Shown: positions 26,338 to 34,513, counted from the stretch's first letter. The stretch is DNA of 55,716 nt from CAZEVY01 sp964515555 (GCA_964515555.1 CAZEVY010000024.1:1-55716); one strand, 5' to 3'. Made by a program: numbers and translations. Notes: generated by a model from the letters alone, not told the origin.

Positions 26338-26560
26338 GCGACTCTTGCGGGTTGCTCCAGGGAGCTCTTGGCAAAGGCCAGCACCTGATGCAGCTGTTCG
26401 CGTCGAACCGACGAAACCACACCAGGAACTCGTCGAGCGTCGACCCGCAATCGAGGTGCTCAAACAGGCTCGCGACTGGCACGCGCGTGCCTCGGAAGCA
26501 CCACGCCCCTCCGAGCTTCCCGGGCGATCGGCTCACCGCGGGGCATGTGCTCCAGTCCAT
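26334..26560 (-). pseudogene. Frameshifted DUF433 antitoxin
   Basis: ATG 26560 begins MDWSTCPAVSRSPGKLGG, followed by AWCFRGTRVPVASLFEHL and TLDEFLVWF, a clear DUF433 antitoxin. Near 26420 the frame is lost. The expected continuation (REQLHQVLAFAKSSLEQ, ending at TGA 26334) is present in another frame, so a single indel explains the break. The product is presumably inactive. TACAAT at 26567-26572 lies 6 nt before the ATG, so the old promoter survives. Confidence 0.7.
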
Positions 26561-26566
26561 ACCTTC

Positions 26567-26572
26567 ATTGTA
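26567..26572 (-). promoter_or_regulatory. -10 TACAAT of the decayed antitoxin
   Basis: The hexamer ends 6 nt before the ATG at 26560, at the same leaderless spacing as other genes here. Confidence 0.35.
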
Positions 26573-26705
26573 TTGCGCGCATCGGCCGACTGTACCGACC
26601 GGCCCGACGCCTCTTGTCGCCGGAGTGAGTCTCTCGGGACCATCAACAGATTTCCATTGAGAGCCCTCGACCATCCGCGGGGCGTGTTCGCCGCCCGGGC
26701 GGCGC

Positions 26706-26711
26706 TATAAT
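26706..26711 (+). promoter_or_regulatory. -10 TATAAT for galT
   Basis: A perfect TATAAT ends 7 nt before the TTG start codon at 26719. No convincing -35 is seen. Confidence 0.55.
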
Positions 26712-26718
26712 CTTCGAG

Positions 26719-27723
26719 TTGCCTGAACTTCGTAAGGACCCGGTCACCGGCCGATGGGTGATCATCGCCAGCGACCGCCTGAAGCGCCCCTCCGACTTCG
26801 TCCGCGAGACCGTCGTCCCGCAGCCGGTGCGATTCTGTCCCTTCTGTGCCGGCAACGAGACCCGCACTCCGCCCGAGATCCTCGCCTACCGCAACGGCGG
26901 CGGCGCTCCTAACGAGCCCGGCTGGACGCTGCGCGTCATCCCCAACAAGTTCCCCGCCCTCCGCGTCGAAGGCGACCTTGACCGCGCCGGCGACGGCATC
27001 TACGACCGCATGAACGGCGTGGGCGCGCACGAGGTCATCATCGAGACGCCCGAGCACCTGGTCACCACCGCCGATCTTCCGGAGAAGCGCATCGAAGAAC
27101 TCTTTTGGGCCTTCCGCGAGCGCGTGCTCGACCTGCGGAAGGACGTCCGGCTGCGCTACATCCTGATCTTCAAGAATCACGGCGAGGCGGCCGGCGCGAC
27201 GCTGGAGCACGCGCACTGGCAGTTGATCGCGCTCCCGGTGGTGCCCAAGCGCGTGCAGGAGGAGATCGACGGCGGGCGGCGCTACTTCGATTTCAAGGAG
27301 CGCTGCATCTACTGCGACATATTGCGGCAGGAGGCGCGCGACGGCGGGCGCGTCGTCTTCGAGACCGACCACTTCCTGGTGGTATGCCCCTACGCGCCGC
27401 GCTTCCCCTTCGAGACCTGGATCGTCCCGCAGCGCCACACCTCGCACTTCGAAGCCACCGACGCCCCGGCGCTCCAGAATCTCGGCTGGGTGGTGCGGAC
27501 GCTCCTGCGGAAGATCAACAAGATCCTCGAGCGCCCGGCGTACAACTGCGTGATCCACTCGGCCCCCGTGCAGGAAGGTCCCCTGGCGCACTATCACTGG
27601 CACATCGAGGTGATCCCCAAGCTCACCAAAGTGGCCGGATTCGAGTGGGGGACCGGGTTCTACATCAATCCCACGCCGCCCGAGGAAGCCGCGCGCTACC
27701 TGCGCGAGGCCGGCTTGCAATAG
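26719..27723 (+). CDS. galT: Galactose-1-phosphate uridylyltransferase
   Basis: The 334-residue protein begins (L/M)PELRKDPVTGRWVIIA, the exact family start, at a TTG codon. Zinc-type cysteines lie at residues 40 and 43 (FCPFC) and 196 and 199 (CIYC). The catalytic HxHxQ is HAHWQ at 164-168, within GATLEHAHWQ. GalT exchanges UMP between glucose-1-P and galactose-1-P in the Leloir pathway, through a uridylyl-His intermediate. There are no other gal genes nearby. No in-frame ATG exists near the N-terminus. The TATAAT spacing indicates a leaderless TTG-initiated mRNA. Confidence 0.93.
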   Translation: MPELRKDPVTGRWVIIASDRLKRPSDFVRETVVPQPVRFCPFCAGNETRTPPEILAYRNGGGAPNEPGWTLRVIPNKFPALRVEGDLDRAGDGIYDRMNGVGAHEVIIETPEHLVTTADLPEKRIEELFWAFRERVLDLRKDVRLRYILIFKNHGEAAGATLEHAHWQLIALPVVPKRVQEEIDGGRRYFDFKERCIYCDILRQEARDGGRVVFETDHFLVVCPYAPRFPFETWIVPQRHTSHFEATDAPALQNLGWVVRTLLRKINKILERPAYNCVIHSAPVQEGPLAHYHWHIEVIPKLTKVAGFEWGTGFYINPTPPEEAARYLREAGLQ

Positions 27724-27740
27724 GGCGCGCCGCCGACTGA

Positions 27741-27746
27741 TATACT
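27741..27746 (+). promoter_or_regulatory. -10-like TATACT upstream of the S41 gene
   Basis: TATACT follows the galT stop. A transcript starting near 27753 would have a leader of about 45 nt for the S41 gene at 27799. Confidence 0.35.
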
Positions 27747-27798
27747 GGCGTATGAAGGCGGAATCCTTCGACAATCGAGTCACGCTTTAACACCCCAT

Positions 27799-29103
27799 AT
27801 GAACCGGCGCTTACAGTTCGTCATCGTCACCTCATCGACCTGCCTGCTGGTGCTCATGCTGGCGGGATCGTTCCTCGGCAGCAGCCGCGCCGCGGACGAC
27901 GCCTATCGTCAGTTCGGCGTCTACACCGAGGTCTTGCAGAAGATCAAGGCAGAGTACGTCGAGGAGCCGGACATCAAGAACGTCACACTCGGGGCGATGA
28001 TGGGACTGCTCGAGTCGCTCGACCCCTACGCCAGTTACCTCAACGCCGACCAGTACAAGCAGTACCTGAAGAGCCGGGAGAACCGTAAGGGAGAGGTCGG
28101 CCTGGTGCTGGCGCGGCGCTTCGGCTACGTGGCCATCGTCGACGCCATCCCCGGCAGTCCGGCGGGCAAGGCCGGGCTCGGCACGGGCGACCTGCTGGAA
28201 ACGGTCGCGGGTGTCGCCACGCGCGATATGCCGCTGGCCTACGCCGACATGCTGCTGCACGGCGAACCCGGGTCCAAGGTCGAGATCGCCGTGCTGCGCG
28301 TGCGCCGAGGCGCCGAGCCGCAAAAGATGACGCTGACGCGCGAAGCCCTCCAGTATCCCGCGGTCACCTGGCAGATCCTGGCGGGCGACGTCGGCTACCT
28401 GGCAGTGCCGAGCCTGGGGGCCGGGCGTCTGGCCGACGTCGAGCGCGTTCTGCGCGAGGTGCAGGCCAAGGGGGCGCGGCGGCTGCTGCTCGACCTGCGG
28501 CACAACGCCACCGGAACGCCGGAGGACGGAATTGCGCTGGCGAATCTGTTCCTCGAAAAAGGACTGATCACCTATCTCGCGGGCCAACGCTCGGAGCGCC
28601 GCGATTTCAACGCCGATCCCGCGAAGGTGATCGCGCGGTTGCCGCTGGTGGTGCTGACGAATCGCGGAACCGCCGGAGGGGCCGAGGTCGCCGCGGCGGC
28701 GTTGCTCGATAACAAACGCGCCGAGGTGGTCGGCGAGCGCACGTACGGGGACGCGGCGGTGCGCCGCGCCATCACGCTGGACGATGGCAGCGCCGTGATC
28801 CTCTCGGTCGCCAAGTATTACAGTCCGGGCGGTAAGGCGATTCAGGATGTCGCGGTGACGCCATCGGTGCCGATGGTGGAATCCGACCCGGTGGTCGATA
28901 CGGAAGACGAGACGCCGGAGCCGCAGCCGGTCGTGAAGCCCGAGGACGATCCGCTGGTGAAGAAAGCCATCGAGGTGTTCACCACAGGCGCCCCGGCCAC
29001 TCGCGCCGGCGCGCCCGCCCGCCGCGAGGGCGCGGCCCCCGGCCGTGAGGGCGGCGAAAGGCACGAGTTGCCGACTCCGTCTAACGTCCCCAAGCCGCGG
29101 TGA
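27799..29103 (+). CDS. S41 (C-terminal processing) protease homologue with altered catalytic residues
   Basis: The 434-residue protein has a signal anchor (about 10-30), an N-terminal helical part, a PDZ domain (about 98-178) and the S41 core (about 195-360). A low-complexity A/P/R/E tail (about 375-434) follows. The family Ser-Lys dyad is not conserved. The TAS(A)xE element reads TAGGAE at 291-296, with Gly at the Ser position. The GExTFGKG element reads GERTYGDAA at 312-320, with Asp at the Lys position. It is therefore likely a non-catalytic scaffold or adaptor. It lies between galT and an FmdB zinc-ribbon gene. Confidence 0.88.
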   Translation: MNRRLQFVIVTSSTCLLVLMLAGSFLGSSRAADDAYRQFGVYTEVLQKIKAEYVEEPDIKNVTLGAMMGLLESLDPYASYLNADQYKQYLKSRENRKGEVGLVLARRFGYVAIVDAIPGSPAGKAGLGTGDLLETVAGVATRDMPLAYADMLLHGEPGSKVEIAVLRVRRGAEPQKMTLTREALQYPAVTWQILAGDVGYLAVPSLGAGRLADVERVLREVQAKGARRLLLDLRHNATGTPEDGIALANLFLEKGLITYLAGQRSERRDFNADPAKVIARLPLVVLTNRGTAGGAEVAAAALLDNKRAEVVGERTYGDAAVRRAITLDDGSAVILSVAKYYSPGGKAIQDVAVTPSVPMVESDPVVDTEDETPEPQPVVKPEDDPLVKKAIEVFTTGAPATRAGAPARREGAAPGREGGERHELPTPSNVPKPR

Positions 29104-29114
29104 CTATCGATTAG

Positions 29115-29502
29115 ATGCCACGCTACGAATACCGCTGCGAGAAGTGCGGCGGGGTTTTCGAGGTCCAGCAGAAGTTCTCCGATGCTCCCCTGGAGACGCA
29201 CGACGATTGCGGCGGCCGCGTCGAGCGCCTGATCTCGGCACCGGCCTTTCAGTTCAAAGGCAGCGGCTGGTACGTCACCGACTACGCCCGCGGCTCGGCG
29301 GGAACCAAGCCCGACGCTCCCAAGTCCGGCGAAGCGAAGTCCGATNNNNNNNNNNNNNNNNNNNNNNNNNNNNNNNNNNNNNNNNNNNNNNNNNNNNNNN
29401 NNNNNNNNNNNNNNNNNNNNNNNNNNNNNNNNNNNNNNNNNNNNNGCCAAGACCGACTCCAAGCCCGCCGAATCCACTACGAAACCCGCGTCCGATAAAT
29501 GA
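29115..29502 (+). CDS. FmdB-family zinc ribbon protein, interrupted by the assembly gap
   Basis: The N-terminus, MPRYEYRCEKCGGVFEVQQK, with a later DDCGG element is the FmdB/CxxC_CxxC_SSSS regulatory zinc ribbon. After about 77 residues the sequence becomes K/A/S/P-rich and enters 100 Ns. After the gap the same composition continues (AKTDSKPAESTTKPASDK, then TGA 29500-29502), which is most likely the true C-terminus. The gap length of 100 is nominal, so the frame across it cannot be trusted. A stop at 29498 in another frame is less likely. The tail overlaps the convergent PAP2 gene. Confidence 0.75.
29346..29445. other. Assembly gap (100 N)
   Basis: Exactly 100 Ns lie inside the Lys/Ala/Pro-rich tail of the FmdB gene. 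A repetitive tail is a plausible reason for the break. Confidence 1.
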
Positions 29503-30325
29503 GCCGCCCGGCGGCCTCGGCCGCGATCGCCAGCGCCAGCCCCGCCAGCGCGTCCACCAGGAAGTGGTAGCGCCCGTAGATCGTCGACGTGGCGATCATC
29601 GCCGCCAGCACCAGCAGGTAGCGACCCACCCACTTCCGCTCCGGCAGCAGGCGGATCATCGCCAGCGCCGCCGAGAACGACCCGGAGACGTGCGCGCTCG
29701 GAAACACGCTGGTGTGGATGCCGTAGCCGGAGAGCAGTCCGTGGTTGAATCGGCGGAAGGGCGTCAGGTACGTCGGAAGATCCGCGTCCGGGAAGACGGT
29801 GCGGGGCGGCTCCGAAGGAAAAAACGGGAACAGAACGTAGGCGGAGAGAATCGCCGCCAGGAAGGTGAACAGGAAGGCGTCCACGCGCTCCCGCTTATGG
29901 CAAATGTAGAGCGCGGCGAGTGCAAAGGGCGCGGTCGTGTAAACCAGCGAGTAGGAGATCTCCAGCAGCGAGGGAACCAGCGGCCCCGCGGCTTCGATGA
30001 GCGCCTTGAACCCGAGGTCGTAGAGCCACCAGCGATCCCACACCACCCAGGCCTCCTCCAGCGCGGTGGAAGCGTGCGGCAGCGCGAACCAGCCTAGCTC
30101 CCGATACGCGAGCACCATCAACGGAGCCGGGTACCAGTCGCGGACGACGCCCAGGAAGAGGCCGCGGCGCAAAGCGTCGGCGCGAGAGAGGAGAACGAAT
30201 CCCAGGAGGACCAGCGCGTTGACGCCCAGCGTAGTGCGCGTGATTCCGGGGTCCACCGGCAGGACAATCGAGAGGCCCGATGTGTAGAGGAAGAACGCGG
30301 CGGCTAGCTTTTCGGATCGGCGCAA
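29477..30325 (-). CDS. PAP2-family membrane phosphatase
   Basis: The 282-residue protein (from TTG 30325) has about six hydrophobic segments and the PAP2 active-site motifs: PSAHVSGSF and the later YGRYHFLVD. The first PAP2 motif (KxxxxxxRP) is not clear. This fits the inositol phosphotransferase-like or AUR1-like branch, in which lipid phosphates are dephosphorylated or transferred at the membrane. No ATG lies near the N-terminus. TTG 30325 is chosen because TATCGT (30332-30337) lies exactly 6 nt upstream. Its stop lies inside the end of the convergent FmdB gene. Confidence 0.8.
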   Translation of the reverse strand: MRRSEKLAAAFFLYTSGLSIVLPVDPGITRTTLGVNALVLLGFVLLSRADALRRGLFLGVVRDWYPAPLMVLAYRELGWFALPHASTALEEAWVVWDRWWLYDLGFKALIEAAGPLVPSLLEISYSLVYTTAPFALAALYICHKRERVDAFLFTFLAAILSAYVLFPFFPSEPPRTVFPDADLPTYLTPFRRFNHGLLSGYGIHTSVFPSAHVSGSFSAALAMIRLLPERKWVGRYLLVLAAMIATSTIYGRYHFLVDALAGLALAIAAEAAGRLIYRTRVS

Positions 30326-30331
30326 AGGATC

Positions 30332-30337
30332 ACGATA
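30332..30337 (-). promoter_or_regulatory. -10-like TATCGT for PAP2
   Basis: The hexamer ends 6 nt before the TTG at 30325. Confidence 0.35.
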
Positions 30338-30377
30338 GCACCCGCCCGGCCGGTTGATGGCCGGCGACGCGGCGATG

Positions 30378-30383
30378 TATCCT
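30378..30383 (+). promoter_or_regulatory. -10-like TATCCT for the alpha/beta hydrolase
   Basis: The hexamer ends 7 nt before ATG 30391, which has no ribosome site. The transcript is predicted to be leaderless. Confidence 0.4.
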
Positions 30384-30390
30384 GACCGGC

Positions 30391-31251
30391 ATGCACGCAC
30401 TGCTGTTGCTCGCGCTCGCCGCCGATCCCGAGGTCGTTCTGCTCTGGCCGAACGGCGCCCCGGGATCGGAGGGACAAACCGCCGAAGAAACGGTCCGCCT
30501 GGTAAACAACGAGCGGGTCGTTAGAGCCGTTCATCGCCCGTCGCTCACCATCTACCTGCCGGCGAGAGGTTCTTCGACCACGGCGGCGGTCGTGATTGCG
30601 CCGGGTGGCGGCCATCGGGAGCTGTGGACCGACCACGAAGGACACAACCTGGCGAAATGGCTGAGCGCGCGCGGCATCGCTGCCTTCGTGCTGAAATACC
30701 GGCTGGCGCGCGAGCAGGGATCGACCTACACGATTGACGGCCACGCCTTCGCCGACATGCAGCGCGCCATCCGGCTGGTGCGGAGCCGCGCGTCGGAGTG
30801 GGAGATCAACCCGGATCGCGTCGGCGTGATGGGATTCTCGGCGGGCGGCGAGTTGGCCGCGCTCGCCGGCACGCGCCACGACGCGGGCAACGCCGCGGCG
30901 GCGGACCCGATCGACCGCATCGGTTCCAGGCCCGCGTTTCAGGCCCTGATCTACCCCGCGATTCCGCGCGAAATGCCCGTGTCGAAGGAAACGCCGCCGG
31001 GATTTTTCGTGTGCGGCGAGAACGACCGCCAGAACATCTCGCAGGGACTGGCGGAACTCTACCTGGCCTTCAAGCGCGCGGGGGCGTCGGCCGAATTGCA
31101 CGTTTACGCGGGCGCGGGACACGGCTTCGGAATCCGTCCGAATCAGCGGGGCGCCATCGCCGGGTGGCCGGAGCGATTCCGCGAATTCCTGGAGGCCAAA
31201 ACACTGCTCCTTCCGGCGACGGGTAGCGTATCGTCGGGCGCGTCGCGCTAA
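30391..31251 (+). CDS. Secreted alpha/beta hydrolase (BD-FAE/xylan esterase-like)
   Basis: The 286-residue protein has a short signal peptide. The oxyanion-hole element APGGGHRELW lies near residue 71 and the nucleophile elbow GFSAGG near 149-154. The acid and His residues lie at about CGENDRQN and GAGHGFGI. This order and the APGGG signature fit the acetylxylan-esterase-like family (BD-FAE type) that is abundant in plant-polymer degraders. It is probably a periplasmic or extracellular carbohydrate esterase. It converges with the EamA pair, overlapping by 4 bp. Confidence 0.87.
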   Translation: MHALLLLALAADPEVVLLWPNGAPGSEGQTAEETVRLVNNERVVRAVHRPSLTIYLPARGSSTTAAVVIAPGGGHRELWTDHEGHNLAKWLSARGIAAFVLKYRLAREQGSTYTIDGHAFADMQRAIRLVRSRASEWEINPDRVGVMGFSAGGELAALAGTRHDAGNAAAADPIDRIGSRPAFQALIYPAIPREMPVSKETPPGFFVCGENDRQNISQGLAELYLAFKRAGASAELHVYAGAGHGFGIRPNQRGAIAGWPERFREFLEAKTLLLPATGSVSSGASR

Positions 31252-31601
31252 CGGTTGCCGAGGTTGAGCAGAACGATGCCGGCCAGGATCAGGCCGAGTC
31301 CCATGAATTTGTTCCGCGTGAACGGCTCGCCGAAGAAAAGCCGGGACCACAGCAGCGTCCACACGTAGCCAAGCGAGACCATCGGGTAGAGGATCGTGAG
31401 CTCGCCCTCGCGCACGCCCAGGAAGTAAAAGACGAACGAGAGCAGATACAGCGCGATGCCGCCGAACAGAGGATAGTTGAACACCAGCGTCCGCCACTGC
31501 CGGTGCAGGCGTCCGGCGCCCGACTTCAGGCCCACGGCCCCGAGCGAGCCGATCACCGAGGCCAACAGCACCAGCGCCATCGATGAGAACGGAGTCTTCA
31601 C
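31248..31601 (-). CDS. Half-size EamA/EmrE-like membrane protein (second of a pair)
   Basis: The 117-residue protein has four predicted membrane helices and a single EamA unit. ILYPMVSLGYVWTLLW and FMGLGLILAGIVLLNLG are typical of DMT-superfamily halves. The GTG start overlaps the upstream gene's TGA as GTGA (31598-31601), so the two subunits are coupled. Paired SMR-size genes such as ArnE/ArnF work as heterodimers, for undecaprenyl-linked sugars or small cations. The substrate here is unknown. Confidence 0.8.
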   Translation of the reverse strand: MKTPFSSMALVLLASVIGSLGAVGLKSGAGRLHRQWRTLVFNYPLFGGIALYLLSFVFYFLGVREGELTILYPMVSLGYVWTLLWSRLFFGEPFTRNKFMGLGLILAGIVLLNLGNR

Positions 31602-31990
31602 CTCTCGCCGTCCCTGCCCAGCACCGCGACGCCGATCATGATGACGCCGATCCCCAGCACTTTGAAGAGATTGATGCGCTCCTGAAACAGCGTCACCGAG
31701 AGAATCGTCACCCACACGAACGTCAGCGAGATCACCGGGTAGAGCAGCGACAGCTCGCCCCGCCGCAGCGCCAGCACCAGCAGGATCGTGCTCAGGCCGT
31801 AAAGCGAAAGCCCGCCGAGCAGCGACAGGTTGGTGATGATGCCCAACAGCGTCGGGTTCTCCAGGCTGCCGGCGGCGCTCTTGATGAGCGCCTGCGCCGC
31901 AGCGCCCAGCACGGTGCAGCCGAAGACGAGCGCGATGGAGCGGCGTCGGTCGCGGGTTTGGACGGATACCGGGAGGGGTTCCGGAAGCAC
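31598..31990 (-). CDS. Half-size EamA/EmrE-like membrane protein (first of a pair)
   Basis: From GTG 31990 the protein has 130 residues, a basic N-terminus and four helices. LLYPVISLTFVWVTILSVTLF parallels the corresponding segment of its partner, but the two proteins are clearly diverged. TATCAT (31999-32004) lies 8 nt upstream; an in-frame GTG at 31996 lies only 2 nt from that hexamer. Together with the next gene it probably forms an antiparallel heterodimeric transporter or flippase. Confidence 0.8.
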   Translation of the reverse strand: MLPEPLPVSVQTRDRRRSIALVFGCTVLGAAAQALIKSAAGSLENPTLLGIITNLSLLGGLSLYGLSTILLVLALRRGELSLLYPVISLTFVWVTILSVTLFQERINLFKVLGIGVIMIGVAVLGRDGER

Positions 31991-31998
31991 GATCACCT

Positions 31999-32004
31999 AT
32001 GATA
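31999..32004 (-). promoter_or_regulatory. -10 TATCAT for the EamA pair
   Basis: The hexamer lies just beyond the stop of the hydantoinase-B gene and ends 8 nt before GTG 31990. Confidence 0.4.
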
Positions 32005-32009
32005 CCCGA

Positions 32010-33590
32010 TCAGCCTTTCCGTGCCACCTTCCCGTGACCTCCTCCTCCCGGCGATTCGACGCGCAGCCGGTCGCCTGCCCGCGCCTCGAAACGGATCTTG
32101 CCGGGGAGCGCCCGCCTGCCGCCGCCGCGCACCAGAATGTTCCGGCCGGGCCGGCCCGCCCCGCCTCCGGCGAGACCGTAGGGCCCCCGCTTCCGCCGAT
32201 CGGCGAGCAGCGTGACTTCGGCCGGCGCCAGGAACTCCAGCTCGCGCACGATCCCGTCGCCGCCCCGCCTCCGGCCCGCGCCCCCCGAGCCGTGACGGAT
32301 CGCGTATCGGCGCACGCGCAACGGATACTGGTGCTCGAAGGCCTCGACGGGCGTGTTCCAGCTGTTGGTCATGTGCGTATGCGTGGCGCTCGGCCCTGGC
32401 GACGACGCGCTCGCTCCCATGCCCCCGGCGACCGTTTCGTACCAGGTGAACGGCCGCCTCCGCACCGGGTCCCATCCACCGAAGCTGATGTTGTTCATCG
32501 TGCCCGAGCTGGCCGCCGGAATCCGGCCGGGCGCCGCGCGCGCCAGCGCCCCGAGCAGCGCGTCGGTGATGCGCTGCGACGTCTCGACGTTGCCCGCCGC
32601 CATGGCCGCAGGCGCCAGCGCGTTGACCACGGTTCCCTCGGGGGCGATCACGCGCACCGGCCGCATCAGGCCCGCCGTGAAAGGAACATCCTCGGCGATC
32701 AGACAGCGGAACACGTAGGATGTCGCCGACACGGTCACGGCATAGTTCGCGTTCACGGGCCCGGCGGACTGAGGAGCGCTGCCGGTGAAGTCGACCTCGG
32801 CGCGGTCGCCCCGGATGCGCACCGCGGCGCGAATCTCGATGGGCCGGTCGCTCAGGCCGTCGTCGTCGAGATAGTCGGAGAAGGCGTAGTCGCCGTCGGG
32901 AATCCGTCCGAGCGCGGCGCGCATCATGCGCTCGCTGTAGCCGAGGAGCGCGTCCATGTTCCGTTCGACGCGCCGGATGCCGTAGCGCGCGACGGCTTCC
33001 AGCAGGCGCGATTCGCCGCGCCGGATCGACATCCACTGCGCGACCAGATCGCCTTCGCGTTCCTCCGGGGTGCGCACGTTGGCGAGCACAAGACCGAGCA
33101 GTTCGCCGTCGATCGCGCCTTCGCGCACAAGCAGCACCGGCGGAATCCGGATGCCCTCCTGATAGATCTCGCGCGCCATCGGCATAGACCCCGGGCTCAT
33201 GCCGCCGACGTCGGCATGATGCGCGCGGTTGGCGACGTAGAATCGCGGCCTGCGCTCGCCTTTGAGAAACACGCCGGCGACCGCGGTAATGTCGGGCAGG
33301 TGCGTGCCGCCGCGGAACGGATCGTTGAGAATGGCGACATCGCCGGGGCGAAACCGGAACGCGTCCATGGCGTGACACACCGAGAGCGGCATGGCGCCCA
33401 AATGCACCGGCATGTGGTCGCCCATGGCGACCGTCTCGCCGCGGGCGTCGTAGACGGCGCACGAATAGTCGCGGCGCTCCTTGATGTTGGCGGAGAAGGC
33501 GGTCTTGCGAAGCACGATGCCCATCTCGTCGCTGATGGAGGCGAGCAGGTGCCGGAACAGCTCCAGCTCGACCGGGTCGCGCGCCTTCAA
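32010..33590 (-). CDS. Hydantoinase B/oxoprolinase family protein
   Basis: From TTG 33590 the protein has 526 residues and the HyuB signature throughout: SANIKERRDYSCAVYD, GDVAILNDPFRGGTHLPDI, RAHHADVGG, and VNANYAVT. HyuB partners HyuA in ATP-dependent hydantoin or oxoproline hydrolysis, or acetone carboxylase-type enzymes. No hyuA is within the window, so it may work with a distant partner. The TTG start overlaps the upstream stop as TTGA (33587-33590). It is coupled to a BNR-repeat protein gene, an unusual pairing. Confidence 0.9.
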   Translation of the reverse strand: MKARDPVELELFRHLLASISDEMGIVLRKTAFSANIKERRDYSCAVYDARGETVAMGDHMPVHLGAMPLSVCHAMDAFRFRPGDVAILNDPFRGGTHLPDITAVAGVFLKGERRPRFYVANRAHHADVGGMSPGSMPMAREIYQEGIRIPPVLLVREGAIDGELLGLVLANVRTPEEREGDLVAQWMSIRRGESRLLEAVARYGIRRVERNMDALLGYSERMMRAALGRIPDGDYAFSDYLDDDGLSDRPIEIRAAVRIRGDRAEVDFTGSAPQSAGPVNANYAVTVSATSYVFRCLIAEDVPFTAGLMRPVRVIAPEGTVVNALAPAAMAAGNVETSQRITDALLGALARAAPGRIPAASSGTMNNISFGGWDPVRRRPFTWYETVAGGMGASASSPGPSATHTHMTNSWNTPVEAFEHQYPLRVRRYAIRHGSGGAGRRRGGDGIVRELEFLAPAEVTLLADRRKRGPYGLAGGGAGRPGRNILVRGGGRRALPGKIRFEARAGDRLRVESPGGGGHGKVARKG

Positions 33591-34513
33591 GGCTGCTTCT
33601 TCTTCATGGTCGGCGGCGTTTTCGGGCCGGACGGCTTCGGCCCCGCTGTCTTCGGCAAAGCCGGCTTCGTCGCGGGCTCCGGCGCGACCGGTTCCACTAG
33701 CGGCACGTCGTCGGGTTTGCACTCGCCCGCCCGCACCAGAAACGACGCCGCGGCGATCCAGCGTCCACCCTGCGACCGCTCGATGCGGTGCGACTTCGTG
33801 GCGTCATCGGCGCGCACGCGCCAGGCGGGAGGCGTCGCGGGAGGCGCCTTCAGACGCAGCGGCTTCGAGCTGACTTCGCGCAGCGTCCAACTGTCGCCGC
33901 CGGTGTTGGTCTCGTAGAGCTCCCAGCGCGCACCGGTTTCTCCGGCGAGCGTGCGGTCGAGGATCAGCCCGCCGCTGGTTTTCGATTCGAAGCTGAACTG
34001 TTCGATCGATCCGATCTTGCCTTCGGCGAACATGGGCGCGTTCTTCCAGGTCTTGCCGCCGTCGGTGGTGATCAGCAGGAAGGGATCGCGCGGGAATGCC
34101 AGCAGCGTCTGGCCGCTGATCCAGCCGTTCTCGAGGTCGAAGAAGCGGATCTGTTCGAGTCCCGCCGACTTGATGCGCTCGAACGGCTCGGTCCAGGTCT
34201 TCCCCTCGTCGTCGCTCATCAGCAGCAGCGAGTACATGGTCGACGCGCCGTTGTGGAAGTTGCCCGTCAGGAACAGGCGCACGCCCGACGACTCCAGGTG
34301 CGAAGCCTGAAAGAAGACCGGGCACGGGTCGGCGATCGTGCAGGTCATGCCGAACGACTGGATGTCCTGCTCGGTGCACAGGAAGGGAACTCGGATCGGC
34401 TTGCCGAGGTTCTGAAGCACCGGGCGCGCGACGGGCGCAGGCGCGTCGGGGGGCGGGGCGGTTTCCTGCGGAGTCTGCGTAAGCAGAATCGCCGCGAGGA
34501 GTTCGGCGCCCAT
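33587..34513 (-). CDS. Secreted BNR/YCF48-like beta-propeller protein
   Basis: From ATG 34513 there are 308 residues: a signal peptide, then BNR/Asp-box elements (SDDEGKTWTEPF, TTDGGKTWKNAP, TNTGGDSWTLRE) marking sialidase-like propeller blades. A Pro/Lys-rich tail follows. No sialidase catalytic Arg triad is evident, so it is probably a non-enzymatic propeller. A GTG lies immediately before the ATG. It is divergent, at 23 bp, from the cyclase gene, and its stop overlaps the HyuB start. Confidence 0.75.
   Translation of the reverse strand: MGAELLAAILLTQTPQETAPPPDAPAPVARPVLQNLGKPIRVPFLCTEQDIQSFGMTCTIADPCPVFFQASHLESSGVRLFLTGNFHNGASTMYSLLLMSDDEGKTWTEPFERIKSAGLEQIRFFDLENGWISGQTLLAFPRDPFLLITTDGGKTWKNAPMFAEGKIGSIEQFSFESKTSGGLILDRTLAGETGARWELYETNTGGDSWTLREVSSKPLRLKAPPATPPAWRVRADDATKSHRIERSQGGRWIAAASFLVRAGECKPDDVPLVEPVAPEPATKPALPKTAGPKPSGPKTPPTMKKKQP

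Noticed and set aside
27752..27790. 12-codon leader-peptide frame before the S41 gene
   Set aside because: It lies only 5 nt after the -10 and has no Trp/His run or attenuator-like hairpin. It is too short to support as a gene.
29446..29498. Alternative C-terminus of FmdB ending at 29498
   Set aside because: The frame depends on the nominal 100-N gap length. The other frame continues the Lys/Ala/Pro/Ser composition to TGA 29500-29502.
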